Positions 53,835-62,648 of a stretch of 64,000 nt of DNA are shown here, one piece after another (within the stretch, counting starts at the first letter, position 1; each line of letters starts with the position of its first letter). Below the pieces are notes generated by a model. It was not told where the DNA came from and did no database searches. It saw only the letters and a list, made by a program, of their open reading frames with translations. Source of the DNA: Putridiphycobacter sp045110285 (GTDB taxonomy: Bacteria; Bacteroidota; Bacteroidia; Flavobacteriales_D; Crocinitomicaceae); assembly GCA_045110285.1 (NCBI GenBank), contig JBGCGA010000003.1, forward strand, positions 62,001 through 126,000, written 5' to 3'. Made by a program: the position numbers and the translations under genes.

Positions 53835-55613
53835 ATGTCAGCAGAAGCGCACGCACATCACAAAGAAAGTTTCATTACAAAGTACATCTTTAGTCAAGAT
53901 CATAAAATGATTGGAAAGCAGTTTTTAGTAACTGCTATTTTCATGTCTATCGTAGGTGTATTTTTGTCTGTACTTTTCAGAATTCAATTGGGTTGGCCAG
54001 GAGAAAGTAGTAGTCTATTAAACACTTTTTTGGGAGATAAATGGGCTCCTGATGGAATTCTAAACCGAGGGATGTACCTAGGCTTGGTGACTATTCACGG
54101 TACAATCATGGTCTTTTTTGTTTTAACAGGTGGACTTTCAGGAACCTTTAGTAATATTCTAATACCCCTTCAGTTGGGTGCAAGAGATATGGCATCAGGG
54201 TTCCTAAATATGCTCTCATATTGGTTGTTTTTGTTATCATCAGTTTTGATGCTGTATTCTTTGTTTTTAGAAACTGGGCCAGCTTCTGCAGGATGGACGA
54301 TTTACCCTCCACTTTCGGTATTTGAGAAAGCTATGCCAGGGTCAGGCTCAGGAATGACAATGTGGCTAATGTCAATGACAATATTCGTTGCTTCGTCTTT
54401 AATTGGTTCTTTGAATTACATTGTAACTGTTTTAAATTTAAGAACAGTAGGGATGAAAATGACAAGAATGCCACTAACAATTTGGGCGTTTTTTGTAACA
54501 GCTATCATTGGTGTTTTATCATTCCCAGTTTTAGTTTCAGCTGTAGTATTAATGTTAATGGATCGTACCTTAGGAACATCATTCTACATTAGTGATGTTA
54601 TTGTAGGTGGTGAAATGATGGAACAATCTGGAGGTTCGCCAATTTTATACGAACACCTTTTCTGGTTTTTAGGGCATCCTGAAGTTTACATTATATTATT
54701 ACCAGCGCTTGGATTAACTTCTGAGATTATTTCAACAAATGCTAGAAAACCAATTTTTGGTTATCGCGCAATGATTGGTTCTATTTTAGCAATTGCTTTC
54801 TTATCTTTTATTGTATGGGGACATCACATGTTTATTACGGGTATGAATCCGTTTTTGGGAAGTGTATTCGTATTTACAACATTGTTAATTGCAATTCCTT
54901 CAGCTGTAAAAGTATTCAACTATATTACCACTTTGTGGAAAGGTAACTTAAGGTTTACACCAGCCATGTTGTTTTCTATAGGTTTAGTATCATCATTTAT
55001 TACAGGCGGTGTAACAGGAATTATTCTGGCAGATTCAGCTTTGGATATACAAGTACATGATACCTACTTTGTAGTAGCCCATTTTCATGTAGTGATGGGT
55101 GTGTCCGCCTTTTTAGGAATGTTTGCAGGTATTTATCATTGGTATCCAAAAATGTATGGAACAATGATGAATACGAAGCTTGGTTTTGCACATTTTTGGG
55201 TTACTTTAATAAGCGCGTATGGTGTTTTCATTCCAATGCACTTTGTTGGAATTGGAGGGGCACCAAGAAGATACTATGACTTTAGTGTTTATGAAAAGTT
55301 TGATACAATTCAAGGAGAAATGATACTAGATTTAAATGTTGTGATTTCGGTTTTTGCCATTATAGGAGCCATTGGACAAATCATATTTTTATTTAACTTC
55401 TTCTACAGTATTAAAAAAGGACAGAAAGCGGTTCAAAACCCTTGGAAATCAAACACATTGGAATGGACAACTCCAGTTGAACATATTCACGGAAACTGGC
55501 CTGGTGATTTGCCAACGGTACACAGATGGCCTTATGATTATTCTAAGCCTGGTGCAGATGAAGATTATATCTCTCAAATTGTACCCCTTAAAGATGGAGA
55601 AGAAGACCACTAG
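53835..55613 (+). CDS. coxA: Cytochrome c oxidase subunit I (heme-copper oxidase)
   Basis: A 592-residue catalytic subunit of the aa3-type oxidase. Twelve helices can be inferred. The copper/heme site motifs are HPEVY (His-Tyr cross-link), HHMF and HFHVVMGV, and the first heme ligand lies in VTIHGTIMVFFVL. It ends the ACIII-oxidase operon before a terminator at 55636. No subunit III gene is in this operon; it must be elsewhere if present. Confidence 0.96.
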   Translation: MSAEAHAHHKESFITKYIFSQDHKMIGKQFLVTAIFMSIVGVFLSVLFRIQLGWPGESSSLLNTFLGDKWAPDGILNRGMYLGLVTIHGTIMVFFVLTGGLSGTFSNILIPLQLGARDMASGFLNMLSYWLFLLSSVLMLYSLFLETGPASAGWTIYPPLSVFEKAMPGSGSGMTMWLMSMTIFVASSLIGSLNYIVTVLNLRTVGMKMTRMPLTIWAFFVTAIIGVLSFPVLVSAVVLMLMDRTLGTSFYISDVIVGGEMMEQSGGSPILYEHLFWFLGHPEVYIILLPALGLTSEIISTNARKPIFGYRAMIGSILAIAFLSFIVWGHHMFITGMNPFLGSVFVFTTLLIAIPSAVKVFNYITTLWKGNLRFTPAMLFSIGLVSSFITGGVTGIILADSALDIQVHDTYFVVAHFHVVMGVSAFLGMFAGIYHWYPKMYGTMMNTKLGFAHFWVTLISAYGVFIPMHFVGIGGAPRRYYDFSVYEKFDTIQGEMILDLNVVISVFAIIGAIGQIIFLFNFFYSIKKGQKAVQNPWKSNTLEWTTPVEHIHGNWPGDLPTVHRWPYDYSKPGADEDYISQIVPLKDGEEDH

Positions 55614-55635
55614 AAAATATAATTAAGAATTACTG

Positions 55636-55668
55636 AAAAGCTCAGACAGAAATTGTTTGAGCTTTTTT
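55636..55668 (+). terminator. Terminator of the ACIII-oxidase operon
   Basis: 9-bp stem AAAAGCTCA/TGAGCTTTT around a 13-nt loop, followed by a T run, 22 bp after the coxA stop. Confidence 0.82.
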
Positions 55669-55767
55669 GTTTTTAAAATTATTGTTTACAACTCTGTATT
55701 GTTTTCAGTTATATCTTGTAATTTGTCATGCAAATTATCCGTATTTTTAGCGGCAAAACAGAACCCC

Positions 55768-56799
55768 TTGGAATCATTTGATTACAGAGACGAAGAAGAA
55801 GAAACTAATCCAGATGTTGAATTGGATCAGGTTCTCCGTCCTAAAACCTTTAAAGATTTTGCTGGCCAGGCTAAAGTATTGGAAAACTTAGCTGTTTTTG
55901 TGGAGGCAGCAAAACAAAGAAATGAACCGCTTGACCATGTTTTATTACATGGCCCTCCAGGATTAGGAAAAACAACTTTAGCCAATATTATTTCAAACGA
56001 ACTAGGAGTCGGTATCAAAATTACTTCAGGTCCAGTTCTCGATAAGCCAGGTGATTTAGCAGGGTTACTAACAAACCTAGAAGAAGGTGATGTACTGTTT
56101 ATTGACGAAATTCATAGACTAACACCGGTCATTGAGGAGTATCTATATTCCGCAATGGAAGATTTTATGATTGATATTATGATTGATTCTGGACCAAGTG
56201 CTAGAACAGTGCAAATATCATTAAATCCATTTACTTTGGTGGGTGCAACAACACGTTCAGGCCTGTTAACAGCTCCTTTAAGGGCTCGTTTTGGCATAAA
56301 CAGTAGATTGGAGTACTATAACACTAAAACGCTTTCTAAAATTGTTTCTCGAGCTTCGGAAATATTAAACATAGGAATTGATGAAGACGCAGCATATGAA
56401 ATTGCTGGTAGAAGTAGAGGAACACCAAGAATTGCCAATGCTTTATTGAGACGTGTACGAGACTTTGCTCAAATTAAAGGTACTGGTGAAATTGACATGC
56501 CAATTGTAAAGTTTTCGCTAGAAGCACTGAATGTTGATGAGAATGGCTTAGACGAAATGGACAATAAAATTCTAACTACCATTATCGATAAGTTTAATGG
56601 CGGTCCAGTTGGTTTGACAACAATTGCCACAGCAGTGGCAGAAAATGCCGGCACAATTGAAGAAGTTTATGAACCTTTCTTAATTCAGCAAGGTTATATT
56701 ATGCGAACGCCACGTGGAAGAAAAGTAACTGAATTAGCTTACCGGCATTTAGGAAAACATTTGGGTAATTTTCAAGCTGGTTTGTTTGGACAGGAGTAA
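55768..56799 (+). CDS. ruvB: Holliday junction branch migration helicase RuvB
   Basis: AAA+ motor that drives Holliday-junction branch migration with RuvA. Walker A GPPGLGKT (62-69 from the TTG start), Walker B LFIDEIHR, sensor GATTRSG, the C-terminal winged helix (RTPRGRKVT). No in-frame ATG exists upstream of the conserved LRP motif: the only nearby ATG (55728) is in another frame and closes after 17 codons. The TTG at 55768 gives 343 residues, close to the usual 340, so a TTG start is most likely. It follows the coxA terminator. Confidence 0.95.
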   Translation: MESFDYRDEEEETNPDVELDQVLRPKTFKDFAGQAKVLENLAVFVEAAKQRNEPLDHVLLHGPPGLGKTTLANIISNELGVGIKITSGPVLDKPGDLAGLLTNLEEGDVLFIDEIHRLTPVIEEYLYSAMEDFMIDIMIDSGPSARTVQISLNPFTLVGATTRSGLLTAPLRARFGINSRLEYYNTKTLSKIVSRASEILNIGIDEDAAYEIAGRSRGTPRIANALLRRVRDFAQIKGTGEIDMPIVKFSLEALNVDENGLDEMDNKILTTIIDKFNGGPVGLTTIATAVAENAGTIEEVYEPFLIQQGYIMRTPRGRKVTELAYRHLGKHLGNFQAGLFGQE

Positions 56800-56800
56800 A

Positions 56801-56883
56801 TTCCCATCCGCCCTTTGGGCACCTTCCCCACTGCGGCAAGCTCCGTGCAACGCAAAGGAAGGAAATACCTGTGCCTATGGGAA
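56801..56883. repeat. GC-rich imperfect palindrome (REP-like or structured RNA element)
   Basis: Three nested arm pairs: TTCCCAT (56801-56807) with ATGGGAA (56877-56883), GGCAC (56818-56822) with GTGCC (56871-56875), and CTTCC (56823-56827) with GGAAG (56857-56861). The base composition is much richer in GC than its neighbours. It fills the whole gap between ruvB and the next gene. I saw no second copy in this window. Confidence 0.6.
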
Positions 56884-56911
56884 AAATATATGCTGTTATG
56901 TGTAACTTAAT

Positions 56912-57535
56912 ATGGTTAATATGCTTAAAACAATAATCCTGATTCTTTTTTTTTATTCAATAAATGGTATTTCTCAAACTGAGAAGGCGTTAGTGAGCAT
57001 GCCAGATATGGGACGACTATATGCGGGTTATTCCGTTGTGATTCAAGTTTCATTTTTAAGAAAAAAAGTAAAAGGCTATAGTTTAGAGTGCATTGGATGT
57101 GACACAATTCGAAAAATTGATTCACATTCAAATAGATGGATGGTAAAGCCTGACTTAGTTTCGGAGGTAAAGGTGCTAATCAAGAATAGAAAAGGAAAGA
57201 TTATTGGTCAGAGAAAATACAAAGTGTTCAGTCCGCCATTACCAGTCTTATTTTTAGATAAAATTCCTGGAAATAGCACTGTAAAAGCGCTTCCCGAAAG
57301 TCTCTATTTGCGGCATAGGGAAGATGTCCCTTTACAGGCAGTTTTTTTATCAATAAATTGGGCCATTGAAGTAAACGGCAAGTTGTTTAGAGGAAGTCGA
57401 GGGGAAATTTCGCAGGAAGTAAAAGACTACATTGCTAAAACAAAAAAAGGTATAATGATTGTGACTGTCAAATACTACGGTCCTGAAAAAGGGATAAAGG
57501 ACTTAAAAGAAATTTTTGAGTATCATCTTGATTAA
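56912..57535 (+). CDS. Unknown exported protein, possibly GldM C-terminal-like
   Basis: A 207-residue protein with a signal peptide (about 1-21). The start is one of two ATGs (56912 or 56921). The body has VSMPDMGRLYAGYSVVIQVSF and later strands, and ends with EVKDYIAKTKKGIMIVTVKYYGPEKGIKDLKEI. This resembles the last extracellular domain of GldM, including the KxG...GP spacing, but the match is by eye and weak. It lacks the membrane helix of GldM. It lies 6 bp before queG on the same strand. Confidence 0.55.
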   Translation: MVNMLKTIILILFFYSINGISQTEKALVSMPDMGRLYAGYSVVIQVSFLRKKVKGYSLECIGCDTIRKIDSHSNRWMVKPDLVSEVKVLIKNRKGKIIGQRKYKVFSPPLPVLFLDKIPGNSTVKALPESLYLRHREDVPLQAVFLSINWAIEVNGKLFRGSRGEISQEVKDYIAKTKKGIMIVTVKYYGPEKGIKDLKEIFEYHLD

Positions 57536-57541
57536 AGTTCA

Positions 57542-58468
57542 ATGAACAAATTAGAGTTATCACAACAAATTAAATATAAAGCCAAGAATCTCGGTTTTAT
57601 GTCATGTGGTATTTCCAAGGCTGAGTTTTTAGAGAAGGAAGCGCCTATTTTGGAGAATTGGTTAAACCAGAACTATAATGGTAAAATGGCCTATATGGCC
57701 AATCATTTCGACAAGCGATTAGATCCCCGTTTATTGGTGGATGGTGCCAATTCTGTTATTTCTGTCATGTTAAATTACTATCCGGAAAAAGATTTATTTG
57801 TAGAGGCGCCCTTAAAAATTTCTAAGTATGCTTACGGGCAAGATTACCATTCGGTGATCAAAGAAAAGCTGAAAGAGTTATTGGTCTTTATTCTGGAAGC
57901 AACAGGTGAAAATTTAAACGCAAGAGTATTTACAGATTCTGCACCAGTGCTTGATAAAGCTTGGGCAGAACGCAGTGGGTTGGGCTGGCAAGGTAAAAAC
58001 GGCATGCTAATTTCAAAGGAGAATGGAAGTTTCTTTTTTGTTGGGGAAATTATTTTAGATTACGAATTAGAATATGATCAAGTAGAATCAGTTAATCATT
58101 GCGGTACTTGCACTAAATGCATTGATGCTTGCCCTACAGATGCCATTAGAAGTTCAAACGTAATTGATGGTTCAAAGTGCATCTCCTACCTCACTATTGA
58201 GCTAAAAGATGAAGTGATTCCAACTGAATTTAAAGATAAAATGGAAGGTTGGTTCTTTGGTTGCGATATTTGTCAAGATGTTTGCCCGTGGAACCGATTT
58301 TCAACCCCGACCAAAGAATCTGCTTTCACACCACATCCCGAATTATCGAATACAGATTGGACCGAGTTAACGGAAGACATTTTCCGAGAAATTTTCCGAC
58401 ATTCCGCCGTAAAACGAACCAAATTTAATGGGTTGAAGCGGAATATCGATTTTGTTTCGAAAGGATAG
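57542..58468 (+). CDS. queG: Epoxyqueuosine reductase
   Basis: Cobalamin-dependent Fe-S enzyme for the last step of queuosine synthesis in tRNA. The 308-residue product has the catalytic Asp in TDSAPVLD (D132), GLGWQGKNG and two ferredoxin-type Cys sets: C187, C190, C193, C197 and C241, C244, C248 (CDICQDVCPW), with C213 between. Length is typical of the short form found in Bacteroidota, without the C-terminal HEAT repeats. It follows the unknown exported protein gene by 6 bp and meets the convergent PPK2 gene one base later. Confidence 0.95.
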   Translation: MNKLELSQQIKYKAKNLGFMSCGISKAEFLEKEAPILENWLNQNYNGKMAYMANHFDKRLDPRLLVDGANSVISVMLNYYPEKDLFVEAPLKISKYAYGQDYHSVIKEKLKELLVFILEATGENLNARVFTDSAPVLDKAWAERSGLGWQGKNGMLISKENGSFFFVGEIILDYELEYDQVESVNHCGTCTKCIDACPTDAIRSSNVIDGSKCISYLTIELKDEVIPTEFKDKMEGWFFGCDICQDVCPWNRFSTPTKESAFTPHPELSNTDWTELTEDIFREIFRHSAVKRTKFNGLKRNIDFVSKG

Positions 58469-58469
58469 A

Positions 58470-59234
58470 TTATTTCTTTCCAAACAATTCAGAATCCAAT
58501 TCAGCATACCTCAAATCCATCTTTTTAAAGGCTTCCAAAATTATTTTGCAAATGTGATTCTCTTTTTCCCAGTTTCTGTCTGATGGAATGATATGCCATT
58601 CTGGTTGATTGCAACGTTCAAAAATACGCTCATATACGGTTCGGTACTCATCCCATTTTTTGCGAGTTTCCCAGTCGCCGTCGTTGTGCTTCCAATGCTT
58701 TTCAGGATTTTCCACTCTTTCTGTTAATCTTTCTAATTGCTCGTCTTTTGAGGTATGTAAATAGAATTTTAAAATGGTGGTGTTGTTACCCTCTATCAAC
58801 AATTGCTCAAAATGGTTAATATGATCAAATCGCTTATTAATCAAATCTTCAGTTAAATACCCTAAAACTGATGGAACCAAAATATCCTCGTAATGTGATC
58901 GATTAAATACTTGAATCATTCCCTTTACCGGAACATGATTGTGTACTCGCCATAAAAAATCGTGAGCCATTTCATCCTCTGTCGGCTTTTTGAATGACTT
59001 TACTTTTATTCCCGAAGGGCTAACTCCACTAAGAACTTTACGTGTTGCACTATCTTTTCCTGAAGCATCCATCCCTTGAAAAATAATGAGGAGATTATGG
59101 CGCCCATCAGCATACATTTTACGCTGATAATTTACAATTTGCTCAACCAAATCCCTGTTCTCATTCTTAAATGCTTTCTTTAAATTTTCATCTAAAGTTT
59201 TAGTAGGAATGGTGCTTAACTGTATTTTGGCCAT
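58470..59234 (-). CDS. Polyphosphate kinase 2 family protein
   Basis: P-loop kinase that transfers phosphate between polyphosphate and nucleotides. The 254-residue product has the Walker A GMDASGKD, the lid motif FNRSHYEDILVP and RLTERVENPEKHWKHNDGDW. Single-domain length and pattern fit class I/III PPK2. The direction of catalysis (nucleotide synthesis from polyphosphate, or the reverse) cannot be decided from the sequence. It follows the MerR gene by 45 bp on the same strand. Confidence 0.92.
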   Translation of the reverse strand: MAKIQLSTIPTKTLDENLKKAFKNENRDLVEQIVNYQRKMYADGRHNLLIIFQGMDASGKDSATRKVLSGVSPSGIKVKSFKKPTEDEMAHDFLWRVHNHVPVKGMIQVFNRSHYEDILVPSVLGYLTEDLINKRFDHINHFEQLLIEGNNTTILKFYLHTSKDEQLERLTERVENPEKHWKHNDGDWETRKKWDEYRTVYERIFERCNQPEWHIIPSDRNWEKENHICKIILEAFKKMDLRYAELDSELFGKK

Positions 59235-59279
59235 AGCTTCTGAAATATCGCAACAATTTAAGAATTTTTTTTGAAGTTA

Positions 59280-60182
59280 TTAAAGTACTTTCTTTAAGTC
59301 TAGCAAACTTTCTAAAATTGTAATTCTAGGATCAAGCTTTGAAAGTTCTTTGACTTCAATTGCTTTCCGTCCAGCCATAATTAACCTGTCTTTTTCGTTT
59401 AAAATTGCTGTCATATTTTTAACAAATTCAGGAATATCACTTGTAATAGGATATATTGTGGCGTACACAAAAAATGATGTTTTGCCGCGTTGCAGGTCTT
59501 TTAATGAGGACAATGACTCTTCGTTGATATTTGGCCCTAAATAAACGACATTTTTGCCCCATGAAGATAATTGATAATGTAAAAATAAAGAACCTAGATC
59601 ATGTATTTCGTTCAAAGGTAGAAGGACAACGTGCAAGTGTGCTTCATCATCTGACTTTATAATTTTTACATTTTCAATCTCTACATATATTTTTTGTCGT
59701 ACTAAATTAGAAATAAAATACTCGTGTGCAGGTTTGATTGAATTGGTTTGCCAAAGCATTCCAATTCTTTCGAATAAAGGAATAAATACGTTCAAGAACA
59801 CCTCTTCAAAACTATACTTAGTTCTACAATGAGTGAAAATTTCATTAAATTTAATAACGTTGAAGCTTAACATGGTTAGTAGAAGCTCATTGACTTGTTT
59901 ACTAAAGTAATTATCTTTTAGCTCTATAAGTTTCATTAATTGCTCATTAACTTCTTCTTCTGTTAATTTGGCAATCTTACTTATTTTCACATTATTGTCT
60001 CTCAGAATGCGGACACTTAGAAGTTTTAGTAACTCCTTTGTAGAATATGTTCTTATATTACTATCCGATCTGTTGGGCGTTAGAATATTATAACGTTGCT
60101 CCCATATCCTGATGGTATGTGCTTTTATTCCCGATAAATTTTCGAGGTCTTTTATTGAAAAATTTTCTTGTATAAAACTCAT
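59280..60182 (-). CDS. MerR-type regulator with a cobalamin-binding domain (CarH/LitR-like)
   Basis: Light- or B12-type transcription factor of 300 residues. N-terminal MerR helix-turn-helix (FSIKDLENLSGIKAHTIRIWEQRY, in parts, 8-31), a four-helix bundle (about 90-170) and a Rossmann B12-binding domain with EIHDLG (E192-G197; H194 would be the lower cobalt ligand). The helical-bundle motif Wx9EH reads W144 ... E154-Y155, so the His is Tyr. The gene lies 5 bp after the TonB receptor stop, which suggests one operon and regulation of a linked uptake or stress function. Confidence 0.88.
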   Translation of the reverse strand: MSFIQENFSIKDLENLSGIKAHTIRIWEQRYNILTPNRSDSNIRTYSTKELLKLLSVRILRDNNVKISKIAKLTEEEVNEQLMKLIELKDNYFSKQVNELLLTMLSFNVIKFNEIFTHCRTKYSFEEVFLNVFIPLFERIGMLWQTNSIKPAHEYFISNLVRQKIYVEIENVKIIKSDDEAHLHVVLLPLNEIHDLGSLFLHYQLSSWGKNVVYLGPNINEESLSSLKDLQRGKTSFFVYATIYPITSDIPEFVKNMTAILNEKDRLIMAGRKAIEVKELSKLDPRITILESLLDLKKVL

Positions 60183-60187
60183 AATTT

Positions 60188-62596
60188 TTAAAATTCAAAA
60201 GTTACACCTACCGAAGGCAATACTGTTCCTGCTGTGTTTGCCACCTGTTTCCATTGGTAGTTAGATGGCATCATTGGATTAATCAAAGGTTGATCGTTTT
60301 CGTCTTTAATGACGTTAAAAAAGGGTGGTTGCTCAGCTTGAAATCCATATAAGTTCTGAATATCTATATAAGCATTTAGTGTTGTTTTTTTAAAGTACCA
60401 TTTTTTGTCTATTCTAATGTCTATTCCATGGTTAGGTCCTAGTCTTTGAGAATTGAGTTGAGTAAAGTCAAGTATTCCTTGCTGAGTCACATTCCAAATA
60501 TCTATTTGCGACGAAAGCTCAGTATTGACAGGAGTAAAAGGTGTTCCACCTGAGTAACGAAACTTCACACCAATTTGCCAATCTTTTTTAAACTTTCTTC
60601 CGGCAGATACTGAAGCGATATTGCGGACGTCCCAAGCAGAGGAAACAAATTCGCCAGTGGCATCTGTGAATTCCGACACAACAAATGTGTATGATATTAA
60701 ACCAAAAAAGTTCTTTCTAAGTTTTTGTTGTGCAAAGAATTCAACGCCGTAAGTTCTTCCTTCCGATTGAGAGTTGGTTGGTTCATTCCCAACGATTCCG
60801 AAATCTGCTCCTAAATTAGCTAGCGAAATACCTTTGTTTATAAGAAATGGATAATTGCTGTATTTTTTATAAAACCCTTCAAGAGTAATTTTAGAAAAAG
60901 TAGAGGGTCTATATTCAAGTCCAGCCACAATATGATCGGCTTGAATGTAGGTAATGTTATTGTTTTTATTGACAAGATTCCCTTCAGAATCTCTATATCC
61001 CATGACGGTATATGCTGGTAATTGATAGTATCTGCCTATGTTTGCATTTATTTTCCATTGCTCTGTCAGTGCATATGAAGCAGACAAGCGAGGAGAAAAC
61101 TGCTCTAAAAAGTTGTTCATGTCATCAGAATAATTGTTAGCATCAGTTCTTAAACCTAACGACATAGTTAATCTATTTTTAAGAAAAGATTTACTGGTTT
61201 GAAAAAAAGCAGCATATTTTAAGATATCAATATCAGAATTAAACGCTATGGTTTGAACGGTTCCGTTTACGGCTACTTTGTTAAATGTGTTGATTGTATA
61301 TCTTCCAGTTTCAAATCCTGCACCATACTTAAATGCAAATCCAAACTTTTTAAGCGAATGTTCGTAACGGAATTTATTTTCCATTTCTCGACTGACGAAA
61401 TCAAGCAATTTATTGGCTTCTGTTTCAATGTTGTCTTGGTATTTAAAAGATCTGTTGTTAAGCATATTTCTACTAACCACGAAATTTTGAAAGCCGTTTT
61501 TAGCATATCGAGTCCATTTTGCACCAATGGTATAATTCCACTGAGTACTTACTGGTAAGTTTCCTAAAATAAACTTATTACGCTCTATTTGTAAAGGATC
61601 TTCTAGGCCATCATTAACAGACTCGTTTAAGCTAAAGTCATCTATAGCACCTAGCCCAATGATTAGAATTTTGTTCTTATCGTTGACCTTGTAGGTATGC
61701 TTATATTGAAAGTCGTTATAAGCTGGTAAAAATGGCAGAGCTAGTGCTTTGAATAAAAATTGAAGGTATGACCGTCGAGCTGAAAATAAATATGAAGACT
61801 TCTTATTTTTGCCAAACGGGCCTTCTAATGTCACTCCCAAATCACTAAAACCAAGAGTTAAAGTACCACTAAACTGATCAAAACTTCCTTCTTTTTGGTT
61901 AAATCGAATAACTGAGCTTAAAGAATTTCCGTTGTCAGACGGGAAGGCACTTGAATAGAACTCAACTTCGCGAATAAAATTGACGTTTATTAGGCCTACA
62001 GGACCCCCAGATGCTCCTTGTGTGGCAAAGTGATTGATATTAGGGACTTCAATACCATCTAAAAAAAATCGATTTTCGCTAGGAGATCCACCCCGTACTA
62101 AAATATCGTTTCGAAAAGCAACGGTAGCACCAACTCCAGGAAAAGATTGCAATACACGCGATATATCTCGGTTTCCTCCGGGATTCCTGAGCACTTCTTC
62201 AGCACTAATATTTATTAAACTAATTGGACTTTCACTGTTTTCCCTGTATGGATTCGCACGTACTTCAATCACATCTAAACTATCCGAAAATTCTTGCAAA
62301 CTGACTTCTAGTACTATTGGTTTTACATTACCTATATTTAATTCTTGAATGAGTCTTTTATTAAAACCGATATACGACACCTCTAAATTGTAAAAACCAG
62401 GTGCAATTCCAGAAATAGTGAACTCGCCATCTATATTCGTAATCGCTCCCTTATCGGTATCAAGCAGTATACATTTAGCAAAGGGAATTGCCTCATTTGT
62501 CAGTTCGTTATACACACGTCCCTTTATGGTACCATTATTTTGCCCAAAAGCAATAGCGGCTGCGGATAAGAAAAAGCATAAAAATAACCCCTTCAT
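60188..62596 (-). CDS. TonB-dependent receptor with carboxypeptidase-like N-domain
   Basis: Outer-membrane transporter of 802 residues. A signal peptide (about 1-19), a carboxypeptidase-regulatory-like domain (about 22-105: GTIKGRVYNELTNEAIPFA), a plug (VLQSFPGVGA; VRGGSPSENRFFLDGIEVPN) and a C-terminal barrel that ends in an aromatic residue. The substrate is unknown. No SusD partner is adjacent. A complete promoter lies upstream. The MerR/B12 regulator follows 5 bp later. I see no riboswitch in the 52-bp gap upstream. Confidence 0.94.
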   Translation of the reverse strand: MKGLFLCFFLSAAAIAFGQNNGTIKGRVYNELTNEAIPFAKCILLDTDKGAITNIDGEFTISGIAPGFYNLEVSYIGFNKRLIQELNIGNVKPIVLEVSLQEFSDSLDVIEVRANPYRENSESPISLINISAEEVLRNPGGNRDISRVLQSFPGVGATVAFRNDILVRGGSPSENRFFLDGIEVPNINHFATQGASGGPVGLINVNFIREVEFYSSAFPSDNGNSLSSVIRFNQKEGSFDQFSGTLTLGFSDLGVTLEGPFGKNKKSSYLFSARRSYLQFLFKALALPFLPAYNDFQYKHTYKVNDKNKILIIGLGAIDDFSLNESVNDGLEDPLQIERNKFILGNLPVSTQWNYTIGAKWTRYAKNGFQNFVVSRNMLNNRSFKYQDNIETEANKLLDFVSREMENKFRYEHSLKKFGFAFKYGAGFETGRYTINTFNKVAVNGTVQTIAFNSDIDILKYAAFFQTSKSFLKNRLTMSLGLRTDANNYSDDMNNFLEQFSPRLSASYALTEQWKINANIGRYYQLPAYTVMGYRDSEGNLVNKNNNITYIQADHIVAGLEYRPSTFSKITLEGFYKKYSNYPFLINKGISLANLGADFGIVGNEPTNSQSEGRTYGVEFFAQQKLRKNFFGLISYTFVVSEFTDATGEFVSSAWDVRNIASVSAGRKFKKDWQIGVKFRYSGGTPFTPVNTELSSQIDIWNVTQQGILDFTQLNSQRLGPNHGIDIRIDKKWYFKKTTLNAYIDIQNLYGFQAEQPPFFNVIKDENDQPLINPMMPSNYQWKQVANTAGTVLPSVGVTFEF

Positions 62597-62613
62597 TTTG
62601 TTTAAGTTTTACG

Positions 62614-62643
62614 CAAAGGTATTAAACAAAACTTTAATAACAA
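62614..62643 (-). promoter_or_regulatory. Promoter of the TonB receptor (and perhaps the MerR gene)
   Basis: On the minus strand TTG at 62643-62641, a 19-bp spacer and TACCTTTG at 62621-62614. The leader before the ATG at 62596 is about 15 nt. Confidence 0.75.
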
Positions 62644-62648
62644 TTTTT

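Noticed and set aside
55728..55781. ATG at 55728 as the ruvB start
   Set aside because: It is out of frame with ruvB and reaches a stop after 17 codons.
60188..62596. SusC-type polysaccharide utilisation locus
   Set aside because: No SusD-like lipoprotein or glycoside hydrolase is adjacent, and the receptor is shorter than typical SusC proteins.
62597..62648. Possible cobalamin riboswitch ahead of the TonB receptor
   Set aside because: The gap is only 52 bp and is filled by a promoter; a cobalamin riboswitch would need about 200 bases.
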